A DNA stretch of 64,000 nt. Origin: an uncultured Pseudomonadota bacterium (GTDB taxonomy: Bacteria; Pseudomonadota; Gammaproteobacteria; Methylococcales; Methylomonadaceae). The translations under genes and the position numbers were made by a program. This document shows, one piece after another, positions 17,632-28,222 of this stretch. Each line of letters begins with the position of its first letter. Positions within the stretch are counted from its first letter, which is position 1. The notes beneath the pieces were generated by a model. That model saw only the letters and a program-made list of their open reading frames with translations. It had not been told where the DNA came from and did no database searches. The DNA lies in the NCBI GenBank assembly GCA_903870545.1, contig CAIQDI010000018.1, forward strand, positions 124,001-188,000, in the 5' to 3' direction.

Positions 17632-18513
17632 TTAATCCTGATAACCCAAACTTTGCAACGCGCGTTCGTTGTCCGACCAGCCTTTTTTCACTTTCACCCA
17701 CAGCTGTAAATACACTTTTTGCCCAATCAAACGCTCAATATCCAGCCGCGCGTCGGTACCAATTTTTTTCAGCATCTCGCCTTCCGTGCCGATAATAATG
17801 CTCTTTTGCGACAGCCGCTCAATCCAAATAATCGCGTAAATTTTGCTGATGTTTTCCAATTCTTCGTAACGCTCAATTTCGACCGTCAATTCGTACGGCA
17901 ATTCAGCACCCAAACGGCGCATCAATTTTTCACGGATAATTTCACCGACCAAAAACCGTTCGGGTCTGTCGGTAATTTGATCAGCGGGATAAATCAAATT
18001 TCCTTCGGGCAATAATTCCATAATCGAACTTTCTAACTCGTCCAAATGAATGCGTTTTAAGGCAGAAATCGGAAAAATCGCGTGAAACGGAAAACGTTCT
18101 TGGGCAGCCGCAAAAAAGGCAAATACTTTGTCTTTGTCCACGACACGGTCGATTTTATTCACCGCTAAAATCACCGGCAAACCCGCTTGTTTCAGTTTTT
18201 CAAAAATCACTTCGTCATATTCTTGAAACGCTAATCCGTCGAGCAACCACACAATCACATTTACGCCCAACAACGTGGTGTCGGCGGTGCGATTCAGTTG
18301 GCGATTCAACGCTTTCTTTTGATCGGCGTGCATTCCGGGCGTGTCCATGTAAATGGCTTGTCCCGCGTCCGTCGTGTTAATTCCTAAAATCCGATGGCGC
18401 GTCGTTTGTGGTTTGCGCGAGGTGATGCTAATTTTTTGTTTGAGTAAATGGTTCATTAAGGTCGATTTGCCGACATTGGGGCGACCGATTAGCGCGACGT
18501 AACCGCAATTCAT
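17632..18513 (-). CDS. era: GTPase Era
   Basis: Era is an essential GTPase that binds the 3' end of 16S rRNA during 30S assembly. The 293-residue product has G1 GRPNVGKST, G3 DTPGM, G4 NKID, and a C-terminal KH domain with the binding signature region (MLKKIGTDARLDIERLIGQKVYLQLWVKV). Its start overlaps the rnc stop by 4 bases. Last gene of the lepA-lepB-rnc-era operon. Confidence 0.97.
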   Translation of the reverse strand: MNCGYVALIGRPNVGKSTLMNHLLKQKISITSRKPQTTRHRILGINTTDAGQAIYMDTPGMHADQKKALNRQLNRTADTTLLGVNVIVWLLDGLAFQEYDEVIFEKLKQAGLPVILAVNKIDRVVDKDKVFAFFAAAQERFPFHAIFPISALKRIHLDELESSIMELLPEGNLIYPADQITDRPERFLVGEIIREKLMRRLGAELPYELTVEIERYEELENISKIYAIIWIERLSQKSIIIGTEGEMLKKIGTDARLDIERLIGQKVYLQLWVKVKKGWSDNERALQSLGYQD

Positions 18514-19196
18514 AAGATGTTTTCCTTTAATAATAATTCGAGAATGATTTCGGCAGCAGCTTGTTCCGCGCCTTTACGGGTTACGCCAGCACCAATACAC
18601 ACGGCGGGCAATAACGAAATTTTACATTGTACTTTGAACGTTTGTTCATGCGCCAAACCCGACATCGTCACCAAATCGTATTGCGGCAAGTCTAATTGTT
18701 TGGCTTGCATAAATTCTTGCAAACGAGTTTTCGGATCCTTTTGACCGGTGTTTAACGAGGAATTTTTCAGCTTTTCAGCGAATAATTCAATCACCCATTT
18801 TTGACACGCTGGCATTCCTTGATCTTGATATAGCGCGGCAATAATCGCTTCAACGGCATCGGACAAAATCGAATCACGGCGAAAGCCACCGCTTTTTAAT
18901 TCCCCCGTTCCGAGCAACAAATAATCGCCCAAATTATGTTGCCGCGCCAACTCCGCTAATGAACGTTGGTTCACTAAACTGGCGCGTAATCGACTCAGCA
19001 CACCTTCGGGCGCGGTGGGAAATAAATGGTATAACTGTTCAGCAATCACAAAACCTAAAATGGCATCGCCCAAAAATTCCAAGCGTTCATTGTTGCGGGA
19101 ACTCGCGCTTCGGTGCGTCAACGCGCGGACAAACAATTGTGGGTCATTAAACACTAAGCCTAATTTTTTACTTAATACTTCGGGTTTTTTTATCAT
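18510..19196 (-). CDS. rnc: Ribonuclease III
   Basis: RNase III cuts double-stranded RNA, including the 30S rRNA precursor. The 228-residue product has the nuclease signature NERLEFLGDAILGFVIAEQL with the catalytic acidic residues, a second acidic cluster (SDAVEAIIAALYQDQG), and a C-terminal double-stranded-RNA-binding domain (DPKTRLQEFMQAKQLDLPQY ... AAAEIILELL). It follows lepB without a gap and overlaps era by 4 bases, as in many gammaproteobacteria. Confidence 0.97.
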   Translation of the reverse strand: MIKKPEVLSKKLGLVFNDPQLFVRALTHRSASSRNNERLEFLGDAILGFVIAEQLYHLFPTAPEGVLSRLRASLVNQRSLAELARQHNLGDYLLLGTGELKSGGFRRDSILSDAVEAIIAALYQDQGMPACQKWVIELFAEKLKNSSLNTGQKDPKTRLQEFMQAKQLDLPQYDLVTMSGLAHEQTFKVQCKISLLPAVCIGAGVTRKGAEQAAAEIILELLLKENIL

Positions 19197-19973
19197 TTAT
19201 TTCAAAACCGTGCCGATGCGCCCAAAATCAACGCCTTTATATTGCCAATCCCAACTCATCCAAATGAAAAACGCTTTGCCGACTAAATTTTCTTCGGGAA
19301 CCGTTCCCCAATAACGGCTATCGTTACTGTTGTCGCGGTTGTCGCCCATCATGAAATACTGACCTTCAGGAACGGTGTAAGTAAATTCAACCGATTGCAC
19401 GCCGTCACGATTTAAAATTTGATGTTCTACGCCGGTTAAATTTTCCAAAAAGTTCGCTGAACCCGTCATATCTTCGCCCTGCCCCACGCCTTGAAATGCA
19501 CCCAAAGATGCTTCTGAAATCGCCTGACCATTCACGGTTAAACGTTTATTCACATACGAAATTTTGTCGTGCGGCACACCAATCAGCCGTTTGATGTAAT
19601 CGACTTCGGGATTTTTAGGATACCGAAACACCACAATATCGCCGCGTCTCGGTTGATTTAACTCAATGATTTTTTTGTTAATAACGGGAATACGAATGCC
19701 GTAAGTGAATTTATTCACCAAAATGAAATCGCCCACCAACAACGTCGGCATCATCGACGCAGACGGAATCCGAAAAGGTTCGGCAATAAACGAACGCAGT
19801 AAAAATACAATCAATACGACAGGGAAAAATGAATGCGCGTATTCGACCAAAAGCGGCTCTTTTTCAATCTCATAAGGCACATTTTTGAGTTTCAAATAAT
19901 ACGCATAACCGCCCCAAATCACGCCAGTGACCACGGTTGCGACGAATAAAAAAAACGAAAAATCAAAATCCAT
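19197..19973 (-). CDS. lepB: Signal peptidase I
   Basis: LepB is the inner-membrane serine protease that removes signal peptides from exported proteins. The 258-residue product has two N-terminal membrane helices (about 3-22 and 45-63), the catalytic serine in RIPSASMMPTLLVGDF, the catalytic lysine in VDYIKRLIGVPHD, and the box MGDNRDNSNDSRYWG near the end. Its length is between short and E. coli-type enzymes. It lies 11 bases after lepA and is directly followed by rnc. Confidence 0.96.
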   Translation of the reverse strand: MDFDFSFFLFVATVVTGVIWGGYAYYLKLKNVPYEIEKEPLLVEYAHSFFPVVLIVFLLRSFIAEPFRIPSASMMPTLLVGDFILVNKFTYGIRIPVINKKIIELNQPRRGDIVVFRYPKNPEVDYIKRLIGVPHDKISYVNKRLTVNGQAISEASLGAFQGVGQGEDMTGSANFLENLTGVEHQILNRDGVQSVEFTYTVPEGQYFMMGDNRDNSNDSRYWGTVPEENLVGKAFFIWMSWDWQYKGVDFGRIGTVLK

Positions 19974-19984
19974 TTATATCACCG

Positions 19985-21784
19985 TTATTCTTTGTTCAAT
20001 TTCAAAACCGCTAAAAACGCTTCTTGTGGAATCTCAACATTCCCCACTTGTTTCATGCGTTTTTTACCCGCTTTTTGTTTTTCGAGCAGTTTTTTCTTGC
20101 GTGAAATATCGCCGCCGTAACATTTTGCCAGCACGTTTTTACTCATCGCTTTCACGGTTGAACGAGCAATAATTTTCGAGCCAATCGCCGCTTGAATCGC
20201 AATCTCAAACATTTGACGCGGAATCAATTCTTTCATTTTTTCGACTAAATCGCGTCCGCGTTTGACGCTCAAATCCTGATGCACAATGCTCGACAACGCA
20301 TCGACTTTTTCAGCGTTAATTAGCACGTCCAATTTCACCAACGACGCGACTTGAAAGCGCAAAAATTCATAATCAAACGACGCAAAACCGCGACTGACCG
20401 ATTTTAAGCGGTCGAAAAAATCGAGAACCACTTCATTTAACGGCATTTCGTAATGCAGCGAAACTTGTCGCCCGACGTATTGCATATCTTTTTGCACGCC
20501 GCGTTTTTCGATACACAACGTAATCACGTTGCCGACGTAAGCCTCTGGCACCAAAATGTTGGCGCGAATAATTGGCTCACGAATTTCTTGAACGGTGCCG
20601 TTTTCGGGCAATTTCGCCGGATTATCCACCATGATGGTTTGACCGGTTTGAGTAATCACTTCGTAAATTACGGTCGGCGCAGTGGTGATTAAATTAACGT
20701 CGTATTCGCGTTCAAGGCGTTCTTGCACAATTTCCATGTGCAACATTCCTAGAAATCCGCAACGAAAACCAAAGCCTAACGCTTGCGAGGTTTCAGGTTC
20801 AAATTGCAACGAGGCATCGTTTAAATTCAATTTGTTCAAGGCTTCGCGTAAACCTTCGTAATCGTCGGAACTAACCGGATAAAGTCCTGCGAAAACGCGC
20901 GGTTGAACACGTTGAAAACCGGTTAATTGTTCGGTTGCGGGATTTTCTGACGAAGTGACCGTATCGCCGACCGGCGCACCAAAAATATCTTTAATTCCCG
21001 CGACTAAAAAGCCCACTTCGCCGGTATTTAAAATATCTTTTTCCACACGCTTAGGCGTAAATACGCCGACTTTTTCAGCCAAAAACGATTTGCCCGTGGA
21101 CATAATCATAATTTTTTGTTTGCGCTTGATGCTGCCATTCATAATGCGAACCAGCGACACCACGCCCAAATAACTGTCGAACCACGAATCAATAATCAAC
21201 GCTTGCAACGGCGCGTCCGGATCACCTTTTGGTGGTGGAATTTTCAACACGAGTTGCTCTAAAACGTCTTTCACGCCCAAGCCTGTTTTCGCGCTAATCA
21301 TCAACGCTTCGTCAGCGGGAATGCCAATGACTTCTTCGATTTCGTTTTTCACCTGTTCGGGTTCAGCCGACGGTAAATCGATTTTGTTTAAAACCGGCAC
21401 GACTTCCAAACCTTGTTCAATCGCGGTGTAACAATTCGCTACGCTTTGCGCTTCAACGCCTTGCGCGGCATCGACCACTAATAATGCGCCTTCACACGCT
21501 GCCAAAGAACGCGACACTTCATACGAAAAATCAACGTGTCCAGGCGTGTCGATAAAGTTTAATTGATAGGTTTCACCGTCCGCCGCTTTGAAATCGAGTG
21601 TGACGCTTTGCGCTTTAATGGTGATGCCGCGTTCGCGTTCAATGTCCATTGAATCAAGAACTTGCGCGGACATTTCGCGGTCAGATAAGCCGCCACAAAG
21701 TTGAATGAAACGGTCGGCGAGCGTTGATTTGCCATGGTCAATATGGGCAATGATGGAGAAGTTTCTAATATGTTTTAAATCCAC
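19985..21784 (-). CDS. lepA: Elongation factor 4 (LepA)
   Basis: LepA is a ribosome-bound GTPase related to EF-G, implicated in translation under stress and in 30S biogenesis. The 599-residue product has G1 AHIDHGKST, the switch region [13 protein letters not shown]3 DTPGHVDF, G4 NKIDLPSA, and the family-specific C-terminal domain ([27 protein letters not shown]). The length is standard. It is the first gene of the operon with lepB, rnc and era. Confidence 0.97.
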   Translation of the reverse strand: MDLKHIRNFSIIAHIDHGKSTLADRFIQLCGGLSDREMSAQVLDSMDIERERGITIKAQSVTLDFKAADGETYQLNFIDTPGHVDFSYEVSRSLAACEGALLVVDAAQGVEAQSVANCYTAIEQGLEVVPVLNKIDLPSAEPEQVKNEIEEVIGIPADEALMISAKTGLGVKDVLEQLVLKIPPPKGDPDAPLQALIIDSWFDSYLGVVSLVRIMNGSIKRKQKIMIMSTGKSFLAEKVGVFTPKRVEKDILNTGEVGFLVAGIKDIFGAPVGDTVTSSENPATEQLTGFQRVQPRVFAGLYPVSSDDYEGLREALNKLNLNDASLQFEPETSQALGFGFRCGFLGMLHMEIVQERLEREYDVNLITTAPTVIYEVITQTGQTIMVDNPAKLPENGTVQEIREPIIRANILVPEAYVGNVITLCIEKRGVQKDMQYVGRQVSLHYEMPLNEVVLDFFDRLKSVSRGFASFDYEFLRFQVASLVKLDVLINAEKVDALSSIVHQDLSVKRGRDLVEKMKELIPRQMFEIAIQAAIGSKIIARSTVKAMSKNVLAKCYGGDISRKKKLLEKQKAGKKRMKQVGNVEIPQEAFLAVLKLNKE

Positions 21785-21990
21785 GGGCTACTTTTTGTAA
21801 TTGGAGGGTAAAAAAATCGGATTTGCCAACAATGTAGCTAATCCGCACGAAGTTTGTTTGCGCTATTCTAGCAAAATCGGTTCACGCGCGGATGATATTA
21901 TTCAAGATTGCCGCCACGCGAATTTTACCGACAATTTTTGTAGGTTTGCAATTCGCCGCCTTATCCTTTAATTTACTACCGTCCATAATG

Positions 21991-22060
21991 GCTAGGGGTG
22001 CTTTGTTTTTTTGCAAGGCTGAGAAAAAACCCTTTGAACCTGAACTTTTGGTTAATACCA

Positions 22061-22073
<13 letters not shown>
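21991..22073 (+). promoter_or_regulatory. TPP riboswitch (THI element) upstream of thiC
   Basis: The stretch contains the conserved THI-box pieces in order: GGGGTGC at 21996-22002, GGCTGAGA (22017-22024), ACCCTTTGAACCTGAAC (22029-22045) and GGTTAATACCAGCGCAGGGAAG (22050-22071). These make the P2-P5 arms of the thiamine pyrophosphate aptamer. It sits 50 bases before thiC, the usual target. The 3' part is shared with a terminator stem, so TPP binding would end transcription. Confidence 0.95.
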
Positions 22074-23979
<1,906 letters not shown>

Positions 23980-23984
23980 ATTGT

Positions 23985-24010
23985 TGGGGCGGGTTCTAAA
24001 TCCGCCCCCA
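23985..24010. repeat. Palindromic repeat, copy 1
   Basis: TGGGGCGG and CCGCCCCCA flank GTTCTAAAT. A near-identical unit (GGGGCGGGTTCTAAA then CCGCCC) lies at 33436-33462. Both begin within 20 bases of a plus-strand stop codon, which suggests a dispersed intergenic palindrome that may stabilise or end transcripts. Confidence 0.7.
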
Positions 24011-24041
24011 CGAAATAATTTTTAAAAATGAAAATAAAATT

Positions 24042-24314
24042 ATGTTGATTGAATTCGACCCAAACAAACGTGACAAAACCTTAACAGAACGTGGTTTAGA
24101 TTTTGCCGATGCAGAAAAAGTTTTTGCTGGGCATCAATTCACAGCACCCGATAATCGACAAGATTACAATGAACCGCGTTTTATTACGTTTGGTAAATTA
24201 CACGAACGAATGGTTGTTGTCGTTTGGACACCTCGCGGCGAAAATCGCCGTATTATTTCAATGAGAAAAGCTAATGAACGTGAACAAGAACTTTATGGAC
24301 ACCGATTGGATTGA
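24042..24314 (+). CDS. brnT: BrnT-family toxin
   Basis: BrnT toxins are small ribonucleases that stop translation when released from BrnA. The 90-residue product shows the family pattern: FDPNKRDKTLTERGLDFADAEKVF at the N-terminus, then RFITFGKLHERMVVVVWTPRGENRRIISMRKANERE, which includes the conserved basic residues and the R..R/S.R.A...E ending. It overlaps the antitoxin gene that follows. The start is the ATG at 24042; the ribosome-binding site is weak, as often seen in toxin genes placed first. Confidence 0.9.
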   Translation: MLIEFDPNKRDKTLTERGLDFADAEKVFAGHQFTAPDNRQDYNEPRFITFGKLHERMVVVVWTPRGENRRIISMRKANEREQELYGHRLD

Positions 24315-24534
24315 TGAGGACGACGCGCCTGAATTAACGGATGCGTTTTTTGAACAAGCTGACGAATATAACAATGGCATTTTGATTAGACGCGGTTTTG
24401 CATCAAAAGAAATCGTCAATTTAGATTCTGACATTATCGCCATTTTCAAAGCCACAGGCGAAAACTGGCAAGCCAAAATGAATGATGTTTTACGCGAATG
24501 GGTGAAATTGCATCCAGATTTAATTGCACATTGA
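24274..24534 (+). CDS. brnA: BrnA-family antitoxin
   Basis: BrnA binds and neutralises BrnT and represses the pair's promoter. The 86-residue frame overlaps brnT by 41 bases; an in-frame start at 24295 (MDTDWIDEDDAPEL) matches family N-termini better and still overlaps by 20 bases. The acidic WIDEDDAPELTDAFFEQADEY segment and the C-terminal ribbon-helix-helix-like ATGENWQAKMNDVLREWV are family hallmarks. Toxin before antitoxin is the normal BrnTA order. Confidence 0.88.
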   Translation: MNVNKNFMDTDWIDEDDAPELTDAFFEQADEYNNGILIRRGFASKEIVNLDSDIIAIFKATGENWQAKMNDVLREWVKLHPDLIAH

Positions 24535-24594
24535 AGCCGTCGCTGAATTACGAAACCATAATTAACATTTTCTTAACCACCACGAGGCACAAAA

Positions 24595-24636
24595 ATGAAA
24601 ACAAAACTCATAACATTCACCGCCTTTTTGCTATGA
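24595..24636 (+). CDS. Possible 13-codon leader peptide before the methyltransferase
   Basis: A short frame (MKTKLITFTAFLL) starts 7 bases after GAGG at 24584-24587 and ends in a TGA that overlaps the methyltransferase ATG (ATGA at 24633-24636). The methyltransferase start itself has no good ribosome-binding site. This fits translational coupling, but such short frames arise by chance. Confidence 0.35.
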   Translation: MKTKLITFTAFLL

Positions 24637-26132
24637 AAAACCAAATCTATTACGGCGACAACTTAGACGTTTTACGCAATCACATCGACAAAGAAAGCGT
24701 CGATTTGTGCTACATCGACCCGCCTTTTAATTCAAACCGCGATTACAGCCAAATCTATTTGAACGTCGGCAAAGAAAAAGAAAACAACGCGCAAGCTCAG
24801 GCATTTATTGACACTTGGACTTGGAACGACAGCGCAGTTCAAGGACTGGCAGAAATTAAAGCCAACGTCGGCGGCGCATTGACCACGCAAAGTATTGATT
24901 TAATCAAAGGCTTAGAAATTGTGCTGGGCAAAGATTCATTGTTTGCGTATTTGGTCAGCATGACGTTACGGATTGCACAAATTCACCGCGTGTTAAAACC
25001 GACGGGCAGTTTTTATCTGCATTGCGACCCCACCGCGAGTCACTATTTAAAGCTGGTTTGCGATGCTGTTTTTTGCCCGAATGGTGGTGAATTTTTAAAT
25101 GAAATTATTTGGCATTACCGAAGATGGACGGGCAAATCAAAAAAGTTTCAAAATCTGCATGATGTTATTTTTTATTATGCTAAAAGCAAAAATCACACGT
25201 TTAACGTGGCTTACACCGATTACACAGAAGGTTCAATCGCGCGTAAAGAACAGGGAGTTTTGCATCGATTTAAAAAAGGCGCAGAACCAGTTTTAGTTAG
25301 TAATGGTGAAGTCGATGAAAAAGGAGTTAGAGAAAACGATGTTTGGCAACTTCCATTTATCGCGCCATCAGCAAAAGAACGCATGGGTTATCCAACTCAA
25401 AAGCCAGAAAAATTATTAGAAAAAATAATCAAAGCCAGTTCAAACGAAGGCGATGTTGTTTTAGATGCTTATTGCGGTTGCGGCACGACGATTGCCGTGG
25501 CTCAACGCTTAAAACGTAAATGGATTGGTGTTGATATAACTTATCAATCGATTGCGTTGATTTTGAAACGCCTCGAAGACCACGACGCATCAAGTGTAGC
25601 TGAAGAAAATATCACGATTTGCGGTGTACCAAAAGATATGGCGAGCGCGGTGGCATTAGCAAACAAAGTGGATGACAAAACCCGCAAAGAGTTCGAGAAA
25701 TGGATGGTGTTAGCGTACACAAAAAATCGTGGCATGATTAACGATAAGAAAGGCAAAGACGGCGGCATTGATGGCATTGCGTACATTGCAGACCGATTTG
25801 AAGATGGCGTGGTCGAAACTGAAAAAGTTATTTTCAGCGTGAAATCAGACAAGAAAGTTGTACCAGCAATGCTTGACCAATTACACGGGGTTGTAACTCG
25901 TGACGGCGCGGCGTGCGGGATTTTTCTCTGCTTATATCGTGCCGATAATCTTGTTAAATACAGCAAACAACTAGGCGAATATACCAACGCATTCACGGGC
26001 AACACTTACCCCAAAATTAAAGTCGTGTGCGTTGAAGAGTTGCTCGAAGGCGCGACGATGGATTTACCGAATCCGATTGAAGTGAACAAAAAAGCCCAAC
26101 AAAATGTCGGTAAGCAAGGCGACGTTTTCTAG
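24633..26132 (+). CDS. DNA methyltransferase (beta class) with a nuclease-like C-terminal domain
   Basis: The product of 499 residues carries an N6-adenine/N4-cytosine methyltransferase domain with motif IV (D29-P-P-F32) before motif I (LDAYCGCGTT, D278), the beta-class order. The last third has the pattern NDKKGKDGGIDGIAYI (D380) and, 22 residues on, VIFSVKSDKK (K404), which resembles an Mrr-type PD-(D/E)XK nuclease, although the usual Glu/Gln two residues before the Lys is Ser402. It may be a single-chain restriction-modification enzyme or a methylase with a decayed nuclease. The start at 24633 gives the natural N-terminus MKNQIYYGDNLDVL; an open frame upstream is not coding-like. No specificity gene is nearby. 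A toxin-antitoxin pair lies on each side. Confidence 0.85.
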   Translation: MKNQIYYGDNLDVLRNHIDKESVDLCYIDPPFNSNRDYSQIYLNVGKEKENNAQAQAFIDTWTWNDSAVQGLAEIKANVGGALTTQSIDLIKGLEIVLGKDSLFAYLVSMTLRIAQIHRVLKPTGSFYLHCDPTASHYLKLVCDAVFCPNGGEFLNEIIWHYRRWTGKSKKFQNLHDVIFYYAKSKNHTFNVAYTDYTEGSIARKEQGVLHRFKKGAEPVLVSNGEVDEKGVRENDVWQLPFIAPSAKERMGYPTQKPEKLLEKIIKASSNEGDVVLDAYCGCGTTIAVAQRLKRKWIGVDITYQSIALILKRLEDHDASSVAEENITICGVPKDMASAVALANKVDDKTRKEFEKWMVLAYTKNRGMINDKKGKDGGIDGIAYIADRFEDGVVETEKVIFSVKSDKKVVPAMLDQLHGVVTRDGAACGIFLCLYRADNLVKYSKQLGEYTNAFTGNTYPKIKVVCVEELLEGATMDLPNPIEVNKKAQQNVGKQGDVF

Positions 26133-26140
26133 CTAAGTAT

Positions 26141-26178
26141 CCGCCCGTTTTTCAGAAAAAGCGGGCGGTTTTGTTTTT
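26141..26178. terminator. Large terminator hairpin after the methyltransferase
   Basis: CCGCCCGTTTTT and AAAAA-G-CGGGCGG pair around CAG, followed by TTTTGTTTTT. It ends the methyltransferase transcript. It also sits directly beyond the outer copy of the trpS 3' end, and may be the original trpS terminator. Confidence 0.8.
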
Positions 26179-26227
26179 AAAACCGTGAAATCCCCACCGC
26201 TTCGCGCGGTTGAGCAATAAACAGTTG
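26176..26227 (-). repeat. Displaced copy of the trpS 3' end (direct repeat, outer copy)
   Basis: This 52-bp stretch matches 27131-27182 at 49 of 52 positions. Read on the minus strand it still encodes QLFIAQPREAVGISRF followed by a stop, in the trpS reading frame. It lies just beyond the PIN toxin gene, so the toxin-antitoxin pair is bracketed by two copies of the trpS end, 955 bp apart. Confidence 0.9.
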
Positions 26228-26293
26228 TTTGTCGGCGACGTTAGCGTCGATGAGTTTTCAACGTGTTTACTTTTTTGTAGTTGTGAGGGCGTT

Positions 26294-26770
26294 TTACAAT
26301 TCGCCGATTTGTTTGAGAAAGTTATCGCGCACATTTTTACTGTACCAACGACCTTTGCTTATCAACTCATCCAGCAACGGCGTGACGCACTCGATAAGAT
26401 TTTTCTTTTTCGCTAATTCCAAAATGGTCAGCGTGCCAATTGGGTACAGTTGTTGAGATTGTGCGATTTTGTAACCTAATCGCTCATCAATCACCAAAAT
26501 ATCGGCGTTCAATTCTTTTGCCAAAACAATAGCTTCTGCTTCGCCTTTATCGAGTTCATTGCACAATAAATTCAGATAATCCTTGTTCCGCACGGCAATA
26601 ATTTCAACATCCATGCGATCAATTTCAGAATAACCCAAACTATTTTTGGCTTTAATTTCCTGATGAACGGCACAGGGAATATAAAACTTCCCAAAGAGTT
26701 CATTCAGCAATGACAGGCGGTTAATAGCAGAAAGTGACAAAATTGGCGTGGTATTGGTGACAACTTTCAT
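26294..26770 (-). CDS. PIN-domain toxin (DUF3368 type)
   Basis: The 158-residue product is a PIN-fold nuclease of the DUF3368 kind, the toxin of VapBC-like pairs that cut RNA. It begins VVTNTTPILSLSAI (the first acidic position is Asn, as in several members), has the central acidic helix ELDKGEAEAIVLAKEL, and the ADILVIDERLGYKIA block with the conserved Asp. The start overlaps the stop of the upstream antitoxin by 4 bases (ATGA). It lies inside the trpS-end repeats. Confidence 0.88.
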   Translation of the reverse strand: MKVVTNTTPILSLSAINRLSLLNELFGKFYIPCAVHQEIKAKNSLGYSEIDRMDVEIIAVRNKDYLNLLCNELDKGEAEAIVLAKELNADILVIDERLGYKIAQSQQLYPIGTLTILELAKKKNLIECVTPLLDELISKGRWYSKNVRDNFLKQIGEL

Positions 26771-27051
26771 CGGCTTTCCATTAAGGTCAACACATGGTCA
26801 GCCGAAGTCGCCATTTGAACGGTTAGCTCATTTTCGTAGTCAAAAATTACTTCACCGTCGTGCTGTAATTTTTGAATGAACGAGATTTTGTCATACCCTG
26901 CTAATTCAGCCGCTTTGCCCAAACTGAGTTTGCCTTTTCGATAAAGCATCAAAGCGTGATGAAATACCATCTGCTTGATGAATTCGTCTTTCTTTTCTTT
27001 GAGCAACAGCAAGAAATTATCGTCGATGCTAATTTGAAGTTGGATTTGCAT
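26767..27051 (-). CDS. UPF0175-family antitoxin
   Basis: The 94-residue product matches the UPF0175 family, small proteins with a helix-turn-helix that pair with DUF3368 PIN toxins. The core MLYRKGKLSLGKAAELAGYDKISFIQKLQHDGE is the family signature. It overlaps the toxin gene by 4 bases, and AGGAAAAAG provides a ribosome-binding site. With the toxin it fills the 0.95-kb stretch between the two copies of the trpS 3' end. Confidence 0.88.
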   Translation of the reverse strand: MQIQLQISIDDNFLLLLKEKKDEFIKQMVFHHALMLYRKGKLSLGKAAELAGYDKISFIQKLQHDGEVIFDYENELTVQMATSADHVLTLMESR

Positions 27052-27130
27052 GATCTTTTTCCTTTCGATTAAACGAATAAAAGCTGAGTGTAAGTTTTAC
27101 GCTAAAAATTTTACAAGTCGTACCCCTAAA

Positions 27131-27182
27131 TTTAAAACCGTGAAATCCCCACCGCTTCGCGCAGTTGAGCAATAAACGGCTG
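27131..27182 (-). repeat. trpS 3' end (direct repeat, inner copy)
   Basis: This is the functional end of trpS, encoding QPFIAQLREAVGISRF and the stop. It is repeated at 26176-26227 with three mismatches. The pair marks the borders of a 955-bp inserted or duplicated block. Confidence 0.9.
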
Positions 27183-28130
27183 ACTAATTGCCCGTGCTTT
27201 TGCCGCGCCCATTTGTAATTGTTCTTCGATGTGATTCGGTTGCAACAATAACGCTTCGTAACGTTCCCGCGCCGGGGCGACTTCGGCATTCACTTTTTCA
27301 AACAAAATGGCTTTCATTTCGCCCCAACCAATTCCAGCCGCGTAACGTTGGCGAACATCGGCAATTTCTTCCGCATTCGCAAACGCTTGAAAGGTGCTGA
27401 ACAGCGTGCAATCGGCGGTATCTTTCGGTTCGTGCGGTTCGAGCGAATTGGTTTTAATTTTGTTAATCAATTTTTTCAATTTCTTTTCGGGTTCAAACAA
27501 CGGAATGGTATTTTGATAACTTTTACTCATTTTGCGCCCATCCAAACCGGACAAAATCGCGCCTTTTTCATCAATCACCGCTTCCGGCAAGGTGAAATGT
27601 TCGCCGTAAATATGATTGAAACGTGCGCCAATATCCCGCGCCATTTCGATGTGTTGCAGCTGGTCTTTACCGACCGGAACTTTGCTCGCGTTGAATAGCA
27701 AAATATCCGCCGCCATCAAAATCGGATAACTAAACAAACCCATCGTAATGCCTTTATCGGCATCATCATCTTCATTTTCCGCGACCGCTGCTTTGTAAGC
27801 GTGTGAACGATTCATCAAGCCTTTCGACGTGACGCAAGTCAATAACCACGTCAATTCCAAAATTTCTGGCACGTCAGATTGGCGATAAAAAACCGCGTTA
27901 TTCGTATCCAAACCCAACGCCAACCACGTCGCGGCGATTTCCAAACTCGATTGACGCACGCGCTGCGGTTCTTGGCATTTAATCAGCGCGTGATAATCCG
28001 CCAAAAAATAAAACGGCGTGACGTTGGTATTCTGACTGAGGTTAATGGCGGGACGAATCGCGCCGACGTAATTGCCCAAATGCGGCGTGCCAGTCGTGGT
28101 GATTCCGGTTAAAACAATGTCTTTTTTCAT
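27132..28130 (-). CDS. trpS: Tryptophanyl-tRNA synthetase
   Basis: TrpRS charges tRNA-Trp. The 332-residue product is a class I synthetase with the HIGH-type motif (TPHLGNYVG), the KMSKS loop (GRKMSKSYQNT), and the family element GKDQLQHIEMARDI. The length is normal and the C-terminus complete. Its last 17 codons including the stop are duplicated 955 bp downstream beyond a toxin-antitoxin pair, so the gene end served as the target or border of an insertion that left trpS intact. Confidence 0.96.
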   Translation of the reverse strand: MKKDIVLTGITTTGTPHLGNYVGAIRPAINLSQNTNVTPFYFLADYHALIKCQEPQRVRQSSLEIAATWLALGLDTNNAVFYRQSDVPEILELTWLLTCVTSKGLMNRSHAYKAAVAENEDDDADKGITMGLFSYPILMAADILLFNASKVPVGKDQLQHIEMARDIGARFNHIYGEHFTLPEAVIDEKGAILSGLDGRKMSKSYQNTIPLFEPEKKLKKLINKIKTNSLEPHEPKDTADCTLFSTFQAFANAEEIADVRQRYAAGIGWGEMKAILFEKVNAEVAPARERYEALLLQPNHIEEQLQMGAAKARAISQPFIAQLREAVGISRF

Positions 28131-28222
28131 GCAAAACGCTCAAAAGTGAAAAGGTAAAAATGTAGTTCGCCATTTTATAGTAAAATTTCGCGCATTCATC
28201 GTTTTAACACAGGAAAAATAAA

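Noticed and set aside
26210-26456. Plus-strand ORFs over the PIN toxin
   Set aside because: They are antisense to the toxin and run into the displaced trpS end; no motif supports them.
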